DNA from: Aspidapion aeneum
Taxonomy: Eukaryota > Arthropoda > Insecta > Coleoptera > Brentidae
Direction of reading: 5' to 3'
DNA: 64,000 bases
Assembly: GCA_963576565.1 (NCBI GenBank)
Contig: OY755042.1
Location: 98,884,185 to 98,948,184, forward strand
This document shows positions 44,116 to 55,719 of the stretch, piece after piece. Every line of letters begins with the position of its first letter. Within the stretch, counting starts at the first letter, position 1. A program made the translations under genes and the position numbers. Below the pieces are notes generated by a model, which saw only the letters and a list, made by a program, of their open reading frames with translations, was not told where the DNA came from and made no database searches.

Positions 44116-47100
44116 TCTTATCAGAGTCTTTGAATTAAACAGGTTTTGATGAGGATAAAGACTTTCTTTTCATTTATTACTCTCTGGTTTGTTTCCTCTG
44201 TAATAGAGTTTCCTTTTTTATGTTTGCTCCCAAATATGTAAACTTTTCCACTTTTCCACTCAAGAACTATAACCAATAGCTTATTAATTTTTGAAGCGTG
44301 ATAAATATCAGTAAAGAAATATTAACTAGGTAAAGTAAAATAACGATAGCAAAAAAGGTTGTAAACGGTACAATAACAAAGTCAAGTGTCCATTCTCTTA
44401 AGTAAATAACCTATTTCTTTGTGAAAGAAGGCTGTTAACTTTTTAAACCCTTTGTTAGTTCCAGTACAATAGAAATTTGGGCACGAGAAAACTGTTAACG
44501 ATATTATTATTTTAATCCATTTTTTATTAGTTTAATAGTTTTTTCGAAAGTGTAAAAAGACCATAATGTGTTTCATTCAATTGAAATTCATTGCTTCCTA
44601 AATGAAAGCCGTAAAGGTAAAACCGCTAAAATACGTATATTGGTTCCCATCATCGCCAATAATACAGGGAAAATCTCCAAAACACTGCCGGATAGAATCT
44701 CGCGGCAACCACCAGCTTTAACCACGTCGGTATTTAGAAATATTTATGGTGCGGTTTTATTAAACTTTAAAACGATGTCTCTTATACATATTAGTTCAAC
44801 TAAAGTTTATCAGATTTGTAAATTAAATTCTTATATTTCACCACACTGGCAGCGAATTCCCCCCTACTGTTACTTTTTCTGCTCCCAGTATCGCTATTCT
44901 TGAAAACAGGGAAAAATTAGAAATTTATTAATTTCTTTTGGTTTTGACACAAACACGGATGACATGATTTTCGGTGGGGTTTGTTTCATTGGTTCCTAGA
45001 AAAAGAAATGAAAATAAACACTTTCAATCAAAAGTAATATCATAAGTGTCAAAAGCGCAAGAAATTACATGCTTGGATCAATCAGATGCGAGCCCAAATA
45101 ACATTTTAGGGCCTATTGGCAAGTTAAAGGGTCAAATTTTCCAACCATATGTCAAAACTTTTTTCCTTAAAAAATTACTTCGAAGTTAAAAGTTTGTAGA
45201 CTATGTCATAAACTGGAACAAATATTCCAAGAAATCGTTATTTATAGACAAGACAGGCAGTTTAATAGGAGTTTTAATGTGTAAACTAGTTTTTATTAGA
45301 TGAAAATTATCTGACAACTAAATTATATTTTTCAACTTATTAACACAACATGTTATGACAGAACAAGAGGTGACATTAAAGAAATAAAAATAAGAAAAAA
45401 GTTTTTCTGTCTTCGGCCGGGACTTGACAGACACTGTTATACAAGGATACTTAATTCCTATAATTCCTTATAGTTGCTTTCTCAAATAGATACAATATGT
45501 GCTAAGCCTAACCTAGTATTCTATTTTGAGGTTCTCGATAGCCGTTACAGCATAGCTTGGAAAACAGTGTTAACTTTGACCTTAAAAATTTCTTGAAAGT
45601 TAAGAACTTTTTTGGTTTGCTACGTAAGTTATTTTTGACATGAATTAATTCCTTTAAGGCAGGGCCATTTTTGGATAAGTTACAGGTTAAAAATTATTAT
45701 TTTTAACAAATAAGTACTTCTTAAAACGCATAGGTTAAGACTTGCACTTTATTTTGTCCTTATAAAAAACGTATGAGTGGTTGAAAACAAAAAAACCCAA
45801 AACAAAGCTCTGTCAGGGAGTAGTGGTAAGAGACTATGTTGTGTGGGAGTGTTGACATAACCTAACATATTACTTAGCTAACGTTTGTTAGTTTTGCTTG
45901 TTTTTCTAAAGGACAACCCAACCTTAAACCAATGTTGTTAAAAAACTAAAAGCACACTTAAAACAAACCACCACAATGTTTACCAATAAAATAAATATTT
46001 AGTCAATTTTATAGTATAACACTGATTGTAATATATACAATAATATAATTTTTTCTCGACACTATTTTTTTTTGTTCGAATTGACATGTTTTGAAGGGTG
46101 CGTGAATCGTTTGGAGGTAAAGCACATGGATTCTACGAAAATATTATGGCGCACGTTTTTTGTTATCTCAATATAAATTCATAACCATTTTTTTCACAAG
46201 TGGTTAAACACTCACAAACCATTATTATTGTGTCCCTCTATTTTTTATTTAAAAATGATTTCATTTCTTTCTATTCTGACAGATGTAGAGAGCGCCACAA
46301 ACCAGGGACCCCAGAAGGCATTTTGAGTTATTCTGAACCACATGGGCTAAAATGAAGTTGAAAACTTGTCTAAACACAGACATATTGTCCAAACCTTGGT
46401 CGTCTCATCTAGGTAACTTGGACATGCAAGTCAAACTGGGATAATTACCTATTTTCTCCTTCCAAATTCCCTTCCCTTAACCTACTAATTTTCTATAGGG
46501 AAATATTACTTTGTTATTTTAAATCAGGTTTACCCAATGTTAACCAAAAATGTTCTTGGGATATCCAAGATATCGTAAAAGGGTCGTCTGTTACAAATCC
46601 TTATATTTTAACTAAGTATTCAAAAGCGTTGATTAACAAGATTAAAAAACTTGATTTATGTATATACTTGGGTATTATTAAAACCCTAATAAAGTATGGG
46701 TGCAAAACAAACAGATTTTTATAATAAACGAACATAAAGAAAGATGTGTTTATTTTATTTCTTATTTAATTTTCAGAAACACTAGACCCTTTAGGGAAAA
46801 ACATTATACACTCTGTTATAGACCTTAAAATTACCTTTCAAATAATGTATACATTGGTATAGTTTTATTTTATTTTATTTATTTAGTAAATGGTTACATC
46901 TTTAGAGATACATTTTAGGGATGCACGAATTAAAAAAATTACACTCACATGTAACTTTTTTCTTTGTTTTCGATATTTTATATTTTTTTTAATCTGTGGC
47001 TTTCATTTGCTTTTCGATTACACGTTGCACTATTATTTGTTTAGTAGGAATTTTACATTTCAAATTCCCATAATATTACTGATTACTGGCATTGCAATCA

Positions 47101-48685
47101 TTTTTTAAGCATTTTGTTAATTTGACTCTTTATTTCTGACAAGCTCTTACAACAACGCTTATTACAAGTGGATACCTACAAAAGTGCAAACTCAAGCACC
47201 TTAAAATTTAACATCGATTAAAATTCTTAAATTGATGATAAGGTATTTTTGGTCAGACACATAACGAAAGTTGTTTAACGGTAAGTTTTCTAAGCCGTTA
47301 GGGCCAAAACTTAAATCGTCTCCTAAAGATATTTTGTAATTGGTGAGAAGACGTAGGAGTTCTAAAACAAAGCTTTGAGGCCTAATAAATGTAGTTATGG
47401 GTGATGGATTAAAACATTTTTAGTAATATTTTACACAGTTTGGATTTTTAAAAATAAATAATAACAAAAAACGTTTAAGGTTAGAAAAAGCTTTATGTTT
47501 TGGAGTTCGGTATACATGCAATGGCTTATTAATGAATTATCATCATTATGAACAACAAAATTTACAAGAACCATTTTATGTTTATACTGGTTAACCAAAA
47601 ACACCAAAATAAAAGCAGTATGTATATTGAAGCAAAAGTATATGAAGGTTCCTCCATAATTGAACTTTCTGTGTATTAATGCGGAAGCTGCGTGCTTTTA
47701 TGCTTAGGCTATAATAGCTGTGCAGTAAGCTAGGGCTGCAGTTTTATGTACAGAGTGAATGTTTCTACATACCCCCTCATAGAAAAAGAGAAATAAGTCA
47801 CATTGTCTTCCAGAAACAACAAGGACTTGATCTTCCACAAATGGGATCATGTGCTAGTCACATATATACGAAAAGTCATCGTTTTTTATTAGCTTATGTT
47901 ACTTTAGACCTTAAAAGCTTGGAAGATGATTTTCATTAAGTTTGCCAATATATTTGATTATCCACCGATTTTTTACTTTCTGCAGTTTTAAAATTATTTT
48001 TTTCTGCTGGAAATTTATTAAGTCATAAAGGAAATACCACTTTTAAAAGTTCCAGTTTCATGTGCTTCCACGCATAGTTTTACTACTAATGCATTGGATT
48101 AAATTAAATCTTATTCTAAAAATAAAAAAGGATTTCCAATTCGTTCATTAAGATTTTATGTATTATGAAAAGTTCCAAACACCAGGTTTTTTTTCTACTC
48201 ATACAAAATTGAAACACTGCATTTTGCTGGTTTTGCCCCCATAATGAGCATGTAAGTAGAGCATAACAAGGAACGCTATTAGTTGTATAGTTTATAAACA
48301 AAAGTCTTATTAATTAATTAATTATTTTATGAATAAGATATAGTAAGCTGAACAAAATAATAAAGCAAACGGAAAAGATTATATTAAGCAATTAAGCATC
48401 TTAAAAAATTCGTATAAAAAACGCAATATTCGTCAACGTTAACATGTGCTCATTTTGTTCCATTTTTTCCCAGCAGTCTGGGTAAGAGTGCCTTATAGAA
48501 GATAGTGCCTTAACTCATGAGATAATAAGTATAATAGTGCGCGTCTTAGTGTTATATCTAAGGAAGGAACGAAAATTACCACCTGGATCAAATTCGGGAG
48601 AGTATCTGCCTCCTTATGAATTAAGAATTTTGCTAGTAGATTCTGGCAGGTCCCGATGTAAGATTTTTGACATACCACTCGTTGC
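44116..48685. other. Long AT-rich region, no recognised gene
   Basis: The 111-codon plus frame at 44568-44903 has no motif I know and ordinary AT-rich composition. No transposon ends, RNA genes or arrays were recognised in 4.5 kb. Confidence 0.4.
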
Positions 48686-49305
48686 TAATTTTAGTTGTCC
48701 ACACCATGCGAGTTAAGTCCATCACACACAAAAATGCATAGCGCATAGCATGGCGTATAGTGGTGCATAGCATTGTATGGCTGGTCTTATGGAAATATCC
48801 ATCATACAACCGAACAGAATATTGTATAAAAGCATTATGCAAATCCCTTAACCAAAGTTTTCTTGTTTTGGAGGTTTTTTTTTTGGATTGTTTTCATGAA
48901 ATTTGGTTTGTTTTTGTGTATTCTATGATTTTTTTGAGATTAATAACGATAAAATATTTTTGAGATGGATATTGATGAAGTATTGAAATTCTGTCTATTC
49001 AGAGAATTGAATATACACACCAGTACACTACCAAAAAAATACAATAAAATACTGGGATAAAAATATTTATTTTTTTAGGTTATGTTGTCGTTTCCTTTCT
49101 TCTTCTCTGTTTTGTTGATCACATGATTTATCTCGATACATTCTATTGGCTGACCATAAGAAACCATGAATTCCTCATAAAAAGTTCAACCTTGTGGAAA
49201 TTCCTAAGCAAAACCGTCTTCTGGGCGATAGCTGAGTGGTCGGAGCTTATGCTATGCCATGCTATGCTCTATGCATTTTTGTGTGTGACGGGCTTAAGCA
49301 AATGT
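48686..49305. repeat. Inverted pair of a short TATGC-rich segment
   Basis: The segment at about 48715-48775 (CATCACACACAAAAATGCAT, AGCGCATAGCATGG) is inverted at about 49244-49300 (GCTATGCTCTATGC, ATTTTTGTGTGTGACGGG). The right copy is preceded by GATAGCTGAGTGGTCGGAGC, which has the form of a tRNA A box, so the pair may be SINE remnants. No B box was found. Confidence 0.5.
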
Positions 49306-50219
49306 TTATTAACTCGCTTCAGTTACTGGAACAGTGTAAATTCAGCATAACTCTTTCAATATTATTCCTTGAAAAGAAAGAGCTTTAAAAACGAAATTTT
49401 TAATTCATATACACGTAATCTGCAAAGTCGCCAGACGTGAGCGGAACAAAAGACTTACGCCCCAGCCCACTTGACAAAGTCCTTCTTTTGACGTTTTAAG
49501 TTGACGCCGTGCTGCACTAGTTTGCTGCGTTTGCGTTTTTTTCGCGAGCGCGGGATTATTATTACATGAACAAAAGAGTATGAAATATTAGATTTAGAGA
49601 GATTTTGGTAAAACTCGCTGACGCAATTTTAAAATCCCAACAGGAACTTTTTTTTTAATCAGTTTTAATCAAACTTATTTAAATGTTTTAAAGCTTTTTA
49701 TTTTATAAAAGAATATTCATTTGAGGTCAATCTCTCTCTCAATAAAATATTGTTTTCTAAACATTAAGGGCCCATCGCACCGACTTTTTTTTTTGTTTCT
49801 TTAAAGAATACCTTATTTCGTAAAATTTCGTTGCACCGAACTTAAAGGCTTATTCCTTTCTTAGTGTTGTTAACATTAAGTTAGTTTTTTTCATGACTTT
49901 ACTGTTCCTAAGAGCTGCTTAAAGATAAGATACTGGTCACATAATGTTACCGGTCTGGCATAGCCATAGCAACTGACAATACCTACAAATGAGCAGTGTT
50001 GTGATTAAAGTGAATTTTGTGTTTTTTTAGGTAAATAAAGTAAAAAAACATGTTTTTTTTTTAAATAAATAAAAAAGATTGTGAAAAAATTTATTGCACA
50101 AGATAACGGCTAGATTTTGTTCTTTTGGCACAAGGTTTTCGTGCAAAAATAAACCTATGTATCGATTACAAACAGATTTGTGAGGAAGAAAAATAATTTA
50201 AATAAAGTTGAATCTAATT
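49306..50219. other. AT-rich spacer
   Basis: No gene is recognised. A GC-richer patch near 49430-49560 has no coding motif. Confidence 0.4.
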
Positions 50220-50455
50220 TTTATTACAGTATTTTCGTCCGATTTTTGGGTTAACTGTTGTCCACAGCCTGGTGGGTACAGCGGTAAGACCAGTCTTCGA
50301 GAAGCCGACAAACAGTCAACATCTCCTGAAGATGCCATCCACTCGAGATGGCGAAACGTCGAGAACGAATTTCAAACGACGACGGCCGAACAGCCCGAAA
50401 GCACACCCACCATTCGCTGTACACGTTTCTCAAAATTCGTGTCTAAAAGCGGTCT
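50220..50455 (+). repeat. GC-richer interspersed repeat (possible SINE)
   Basis: This 235 bp block differs in composition from its surroundings and contains GGTGGGTACAGCGGTAAGAC (A-box-like) followed by CTGAAGATGCCATCC and GAGATGGCGAAACGTC, a phrase I associate with a widespread insect repeat. Open frames exist on both strands but look like by-products. It directly abuts the mariner fragment at 50455. Confidence 0.4.
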
Positions 50456-50770
50456 TAAGAGGTCCTTGAAATCCCCAATGAGGGCTTAATCTCGCGATAT
50501 GGCACATGTCGATCTTCCATGATAAGCTTTCGCACAGCATCCTGGGTGACCGCTGTTTTTGGTGCACCTGGCCTTGGATCGTCGCTAAGGATAATCCATT
50601 TACGCTTAAATTCTCCATACCAACAAGAAACTGTCGACTGATTTGGTGCTTTATTACCGTAAACAGAAATCAACTCGGCAAGGCGTTCTTTTTGAGATAA
50701 TTTCTTTGGAAATTTGTAAAATGTTCTCGGTTTATTTTAATTTTTCGACTGATTTGTTAACTACGTTAGG
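50455..50770 (-). pseudogene. Mariner transposase N-terminal fragment
   Basis: The minus frame (50455-50673) encodes ISVYGNKAPNQSTVSCWYGE, then LSDDPRPGAPKTAVTQ, and then a DAVRKLIMEDRHVPYREI stretch with SLGISRTS: the first helix-turn-helix, the linker and the second helix-turn-helix of a mariner transposase. Just upstream on the same strand, LSQKERLAEL extends the similarity. It ends abruptly at ~50455, before any catalytic Asp. The same subfamily as the decayed copy at 39300-40275 (shared YGNKAP..QSTVS.WYGE). Confidence 0.85.
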
Positions 50771-51887
50771 TAAAGATTGAGGTCAAGTTTTAATAACAAC
50801 ATTTGACTAGTGCCGCCCTCTATGTTCCTTCATGCAAAATATAACAGACAGTCCTTAATAGCACAATAATCAAATAGAAAGATATTATCAAAAATGTTGA
50901 TTATAGTTAAATTATAAAGTTAATAAAAATAGGAATAGCAGGTAAGATGGATGATAGCAAGAAAACAAGCAAGGAAGACTCAGGAAACTTTCAGTAAAGA
51001 AGCCAAAGAAATACTACTGGAAACAAAGAGAGGTAGTACTAATAAAAATACCAAATTTACTAATATTGAATCATTTGTTTATGAAAGTAACTTAGTTACT
51101 AAAGAAATAAAAGAAGAATTTGCAGAGAAACAGCCTTATCTCGCTAAAAAAGTTACTGTCCCTTAAAATACTTCTGTAAGTATTAATCCAAAGTGCATAT
51201 TTATTAAAGCTTCATACTACCATTAGTCATAAATGGCTTCAAGACGTGGATTAACAATGCTAAAGAAATTCAAACGGGAAATGCTGGATTGATCAGTACG
51301 ATTTCCAACTGTGGTTACAGTATTATGATTAATGATGAATTAGAGGTCTTACTTAGAATTTAAAATATTATATGTCTCACAATTTATGCCTATGTAAATT
51401 CCAAACGAATAATATAAGAATGGACAACCATAGGACCCCTACAAAAATTACTAATCGGAAGCGGATACCTACCGGATTCAAAGAAAAATGAAGATAGAAA
51501 GGAATGCGACGAGTATTAAGGAATAATACGGTGATAAAAGAATATATTGCAGGGTATTCGAATTAATAGGCCAAACTCCAAAATGGTGGTAGGAACAAAT
51601 CTTGAAAAAGCGTACACCAAATCTAAACTAACCCGTTTCTGTAAAAAAATTGTCCTAGTTTAGTTTTAATCGAATACGACCGACACAGTGCAACATCAGT
51701 CGGAAAGCCCGTGCCAAAAAATATTCACGGAGTGCAACACTAGGTTTGCCAGTTGGTTGTAGATTGTAGTTGTGTTTATTATCCCAAAATAATACAAAAA
51801 TTGCACTGTTGCACACCAGTGCAGAAAACTTAAAATAATTTGCTATTATTGTTACTCTATTTTTATAAGATCAAACACAAACTGACT
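50771..51887. other. Spacer with a faint reverse transcriptase trace
   Basis: Near 51420-51520 (+) the reading WTTIGPLQKLLIGSGYLPDS followed by KKNEDRKECDEY then GI is suggestive of the K-K-G-D-R-x-x-C-x-N-Y-R-G-I motif of RTE-like elements, but it is short. The 71-codon frame at 50951-51166 is not recognised. Confidence 0.3.
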
Positions 51888-52124
51888 AATATTAGAAAGA
51901 TAAATTGAAAAATTTTGTATCCCCCGACAGTTATCCAAAAATAAAACAAAAAATCGAAGAAATTTTGAGCACTATGGCATACGAGCATTCTTTTAGTGAC
52001 CTAACACTAACACACTAAAAGAATGCTCGTATGCCATAGTGCTCAAAATTTCTTCGATTTATTGTGTTATTTTTGGATAACTGTCAGGGGATACAAAATT
52101 TTTCAATTTATCTCTCTAATATTA
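51888..52124. mobile_element. Clean fold-back element, ~111 bp arms
   Basis: The left arm (51888-51998) and right arm (52013-52124) are near-identical reverse complements separated by a 14 bp loop. The transcript would form one long hairpin. Mismatches and indels are few (for example AAAACAAAAAATCG against CGATTTATTGTGTT). Non-coding. High arm identity suggests recent origin or gene conversion between the arms. Confidence 0.9.
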
Positions 52125-52434
52125 GGAACAAAAGATTCTGAAATGGGATGATTATGGATGGGGCGGCTTGGCCAGACTCTCTTTTTCTTTGAGTGGCGTT
52201 GCAGCCCCTCAATCTACCGACGTCGCAGACTTAAAAGGCTTTTTACCGAAACTTCGTCTCGCACGTATTATGTGTACGTATAGAGCGTTTAACCCTTCGT
52301 TTCCTCGTATAGACTTGTTTTTAGATATTTTGTTTTTAGCTATTTTATTACGGAATTTCGGCAGTATATTTGGTTATTATGATTCGCAAAATCGCCTTTA
52401 AAATAACAGTTGGATTCGTTCATTCATTGGGAAT
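52125..52434. other. Spacer with an unrecognised 77-codon frame
   Basis: The plus frame at 52168-52401 is GC-richer than the background, but I recognise no domain and do not call it a gene. Confidence 0.35.
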
Positions 52435-53945
52435 TTAATGAAACTATGTAGTTTGCACTTTCTCGTATCGGTCACCAAGATATAAATAATCCTTGATTGG
52501 AACACGTCCTGAGCAGCTGCAGGCATAGCGATTCAAGCCAATCAAAGAATAGTTTCGGCCTTATTGGGTCCTCCTCAGGTGGATGCAGGTGAAAGCTCCA
52601 TATAGTTGTAATCTGCAGGGAAAACTGTCGCAGGGAGTCCATTCCACAGCGATGCTGTTCTCCAGAGATATGAATTCTGATATAATGAGGTTCTTGGTGC
52701 CTCTATTTTGACAGTAAATTAATGGCTACCATCTGTTTGACATGTTGGCCTAGTAGGTGCTACTCCCGGATAATCATACGTGCCAGCTCTTCAGAGCATT
52801 TTCCGTGATAATACCTGTAGAAGAGAGATAGATCACCCACAGTTCTTCGATGTTGGAGACTATCCAAGCTACAGGTAAGTGTGGGATCATTGATCAGCTT
52901 GATAGCTCGTTTTTGCACGGTGTTCAAAAGCATTAAGGTATGTTTGGGTGCCGCACTCCATATATGTGAGCAGTACTTCATAGTTGGTCGAATCTGGGCT
53001 TTGTAGAGTGTCAGAAGTTGGCTTGGTGTATACAGATATCTTGTACGAAATAGCACCCCAAGCTTTTGGGACACCCTTTTAGCTATATATGCCACGTGAC
53101 TGTGTTAAGACATGTTGGTCTCTGCAGTGACTCCTAAGATGTTCAACTGGCTCTGTAATGTGACACTGGTGCTGGTCTTTTTTAAAAACAGGGCTGCTTG
53201 GGTTTTCTCCGCGTTCTACTGTATAAGGTTTTTGTTGCCCCAATCTTCTATTATCTCCAGGTCGTTATTTATCTGCAATATTTGAGTTAGTCTAAGATGA
53301 TGGAATTCACGTGCGGAGAGACATGCGGGTGGTATGATTATATAATAAAGTGGATTTACTGTTTTATCTATGAGGTCATTTATGTAAATCAGAAAAAGTG
53401 TTGGCGAAAGCATTGCTCCCTGTGGCACACTAGAGTTTATTTGGTAAGAGTTGGAGTTCTGACCCTCCAGTGCAACATAAATGGATCTATCCTTAAGGTA
53501 ACTTTCAAACCAAGTGCAAAGTTTCGGCGACAATCCCATTGCTTTGAGCTTGTTGAGCAGATTTTCATGCCAGACTTTATCGAATGCTTTAGATATATCT
53601 AAGGCAATTGTTCTTGTTTCACCCCGCAACTTAATCGCTTTTTGCCAGCAGTGAGTGACGTATGTAAGTAAATCGCCAGTTGACCTATATTTTCGAAGCT
53701 GTGTGAAACTATCATCAGAAACAACTACTTCAATTGTAACTACCCCGACCGGCCTTCAATCATACTGCTGGTTTGCAGTTTTTGTTAGAAAGATGATAAA
53801 ACTTTGTAGTTTTTACTTCCTCCAACGTCGTTAATGATACAAGTGATCCTTGTTTGGATCACGCCCTGACATGTTACAAACGGAGTGATCTAAGTCAACT
53901 CACGACCGGTTTAAGCTGTGCAAACCAACAGAAACGAATAGTTAA
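52435..53945. repeat. Direct repeats flanking LINE copy 2
   Basis: A ~120-150 bp segment at 52435-52560 (TGTAGTTTGCACTTTCTC, AATCCTTGATTGGAACACG, CCTGAGCAGC) recurs in decayed form at 53795-53945 (TGTAGTTTTTACTTCCTC, GATCCTTGTTTGGATCACG, CCTGACATG). Both continue with a CAA.CCAA.CA..GAATAGTT block. They bracket the LINE remnant and about 100 bp on its right side. Confidence 0.55.
52605..53697 (-). pseudogene. Second copy of the CR1/jockey-group LINE (reverse, truncated at both ends)
   Basis: The minus strand matches about 13960-15110 of the first LINE at high identity. The 53216-53629 frame holds ALDISKAFDKVWHENLL and SSVPQGAMLSPTLF, but the block with the FADD motif is lost (TVNPLYYIIIPP replaces it). 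The 52760-53095 frame holds IRPTMKYCSHIWSAAPKH, in frame here where the first copy has a base missing. The left limit (52605) lies inside the C-terminal coding region, so the tail is absent. The 5' limit at 53697 is abrupt. Inactive. Confidence 0.88.
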
Positions 53946-54780
53946 CACGATACCACATGGATTTATTAATCTTAAACTTCTTTTGGTAATACTGTTTTTT
54001 TTTGGGTTTGCGCTGTTTGCTCACTCAAATGCCTCGATTTCCATTATTTTCTAGACGCGTCATTTTTTCACGGGTTTGACTTAGATTTGCTAGAATTTGC
54101 CGGTTTGTACACTCGAGTTTTCGAGGTCCCAACACCGCGGCGCCACATTAGACCCTCATTTTTTTGTACCCAAATCACCGCTCAGCCCGAACGTGTTCTG
54201 TGTGAATCAGATTATTTCGTAATTTTAAGTTCCAATTTTAGTTTTTGTAATTGTTATTTTTACGAATTTTACCAAAAGTTTTGTTCACAAGGATATGAGT
54301 AATCCTTGTTTCATAAGGACCTATTTACAAACTTTTTAATTTCGATTTTATATACTCATGCAATACGTCCCATTCTTTTAAAACTAAACTAAAATCCCAA
54401 CTGTGCAAAGTACTTTACAAACTGGAATTACGAGAGAGCTGGTGGTATGCGCTTGTTGGAGTGGAAATTAATAAAATATAAATTAGGCGCGACATGCAAA
54501 ACCAACTTTTGGCAAAACAAACGATCCACCGAAATCCAGCCATATTATTGTGTGGCAGTAGCAGGGGGTTAGCGAATATTTATAGGGCATTAGTTCACAG
54601 AATATAAGTATAAAATAGATATCGACCTATTCGTGAACGGCTATTAATCACACGTTCTTTGTTTAACTTTTTTGATTTGATATTGTTGTAAGTGGACTAG
54701 TAGTGAAGTAAATTTGTAAACAAACGCTGCAAAAAGGGTATATTTTTTTATATTTATCCTGGTTGTATCTTATATCCAAA
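53946..54780. other. Spacer, no recognised gene
   Basis: Two plus frames of 66 and 71 codons are unrecognised. No repeat ends were found. Confidence 0.4.
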
Positions 54781-55591
54781 GGTAAATTTGTGTTCGAAGA
54801 AACCCCATTTTCCGATTTCAGAATCCACGATGGCGGCTGCCAAAGTTAATAAAAATAATGAAATCCTTATTTTAGAAGAAATTAACTTAATTTTGATGGC
54901 CCTTACTTTAAGCGGGATCTAACCAATTTAAAGCTTTAAAAATATTTGACACCTGTCACTTCAAAACAAAATGGCGGCTATATCACAAAATAATAGTTTT
55001 TCTTCGATATTTCCGTTAATTTTTGTTCAATGTTTATTTTTTGCACCTTCTATTAAACCTATTGACCAGTTCATCTACTGAAGAATAAATTATGTCTTTC
55101 ATCCGACACAAAGATGGCGCTTAGTATGTCAAAAATAAAAGAGATCTTCATAACCTATAGACCAGATTTAACTTTTACCAAAGAAAAAATCTGGATTTTA
55201 TCAAGAATAAACCAAATTTTGTATTTATAAAAATTACAATTTTATATTTAATATTTAAAATGACGGACGTTCAGATAAAAAAGTTATTTTTTGGATCTTG
55301 TTTAACAGAACTAGTGTTGCCGTGTAGTTGATCAATTTATACTAAATAAAAAGCGCTGATTTTAAAATTTCATAATATATGTTATACTTTAGAGTTTAAA
55401 AACGACTTTTTAAAAAACTTCTTTTATTTAAAAATACAACTTTTGAGAATTAAGTACAATAATATGTGTTTGCAACGAATAATGACTTAAGACTAACTTA
55501 TCTCTAACAAAGCAAAAGTACTTATAGACTAAAAAGTGTTGAATTGAGTTTCACATGGGTTTTAATCTTCTAACTGGGAATTGTCAACTGG
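54781..55591. other. AT-rich region with recurring ATGGCGGC motifs
   Basis: ATGGCGGCTGCC (54829), AATGGCGGCTAT (54969) and AGATGGCGCT (55112) recur about every 140 bp, each in a short degenerate context, with AATGACGGAC at 55259 continuing the spacing. Each ATG opens only a very short frame. A degenerate tandem repeat is possible; no gene is called. Confidence 0.35.
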
Positions 55592-55719
55592 TAAATATGC
55601 TGAGAACAGCAAGTCAGCATAAATGCACGTGTGCTGCTTAAATGTCTGTGAACGTTAAATATGCGGGGAACAGCAAGTCAGCAAAAATGCACGTGTGCTT
55701 CTTAAATGTCTGTGAACGT
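55592..55719. repeat. 64 bp tandem duplication
   Basis: Two adjacent copies of a unit containing AACAGCAAGTCAGCA, AAATGCACGTGTGCT and AAATGTCTGTGAACGT, with few differences. Confidence 0.9.

Noticed and set aside
44568..44903. 111-codon open frame
   Set aside because: No motif, no splice context and no repeat relationship seen; I could not support a gene.
54829..54921. ATG opening a short frame at ATGGCGGCTGCC, possible start exon
   Set aside because: The same ATGGCGGC phrase recurs nearby and elsewhere in clearly non-coding contexts, and the frame stops after about 30 codons without a donor site.
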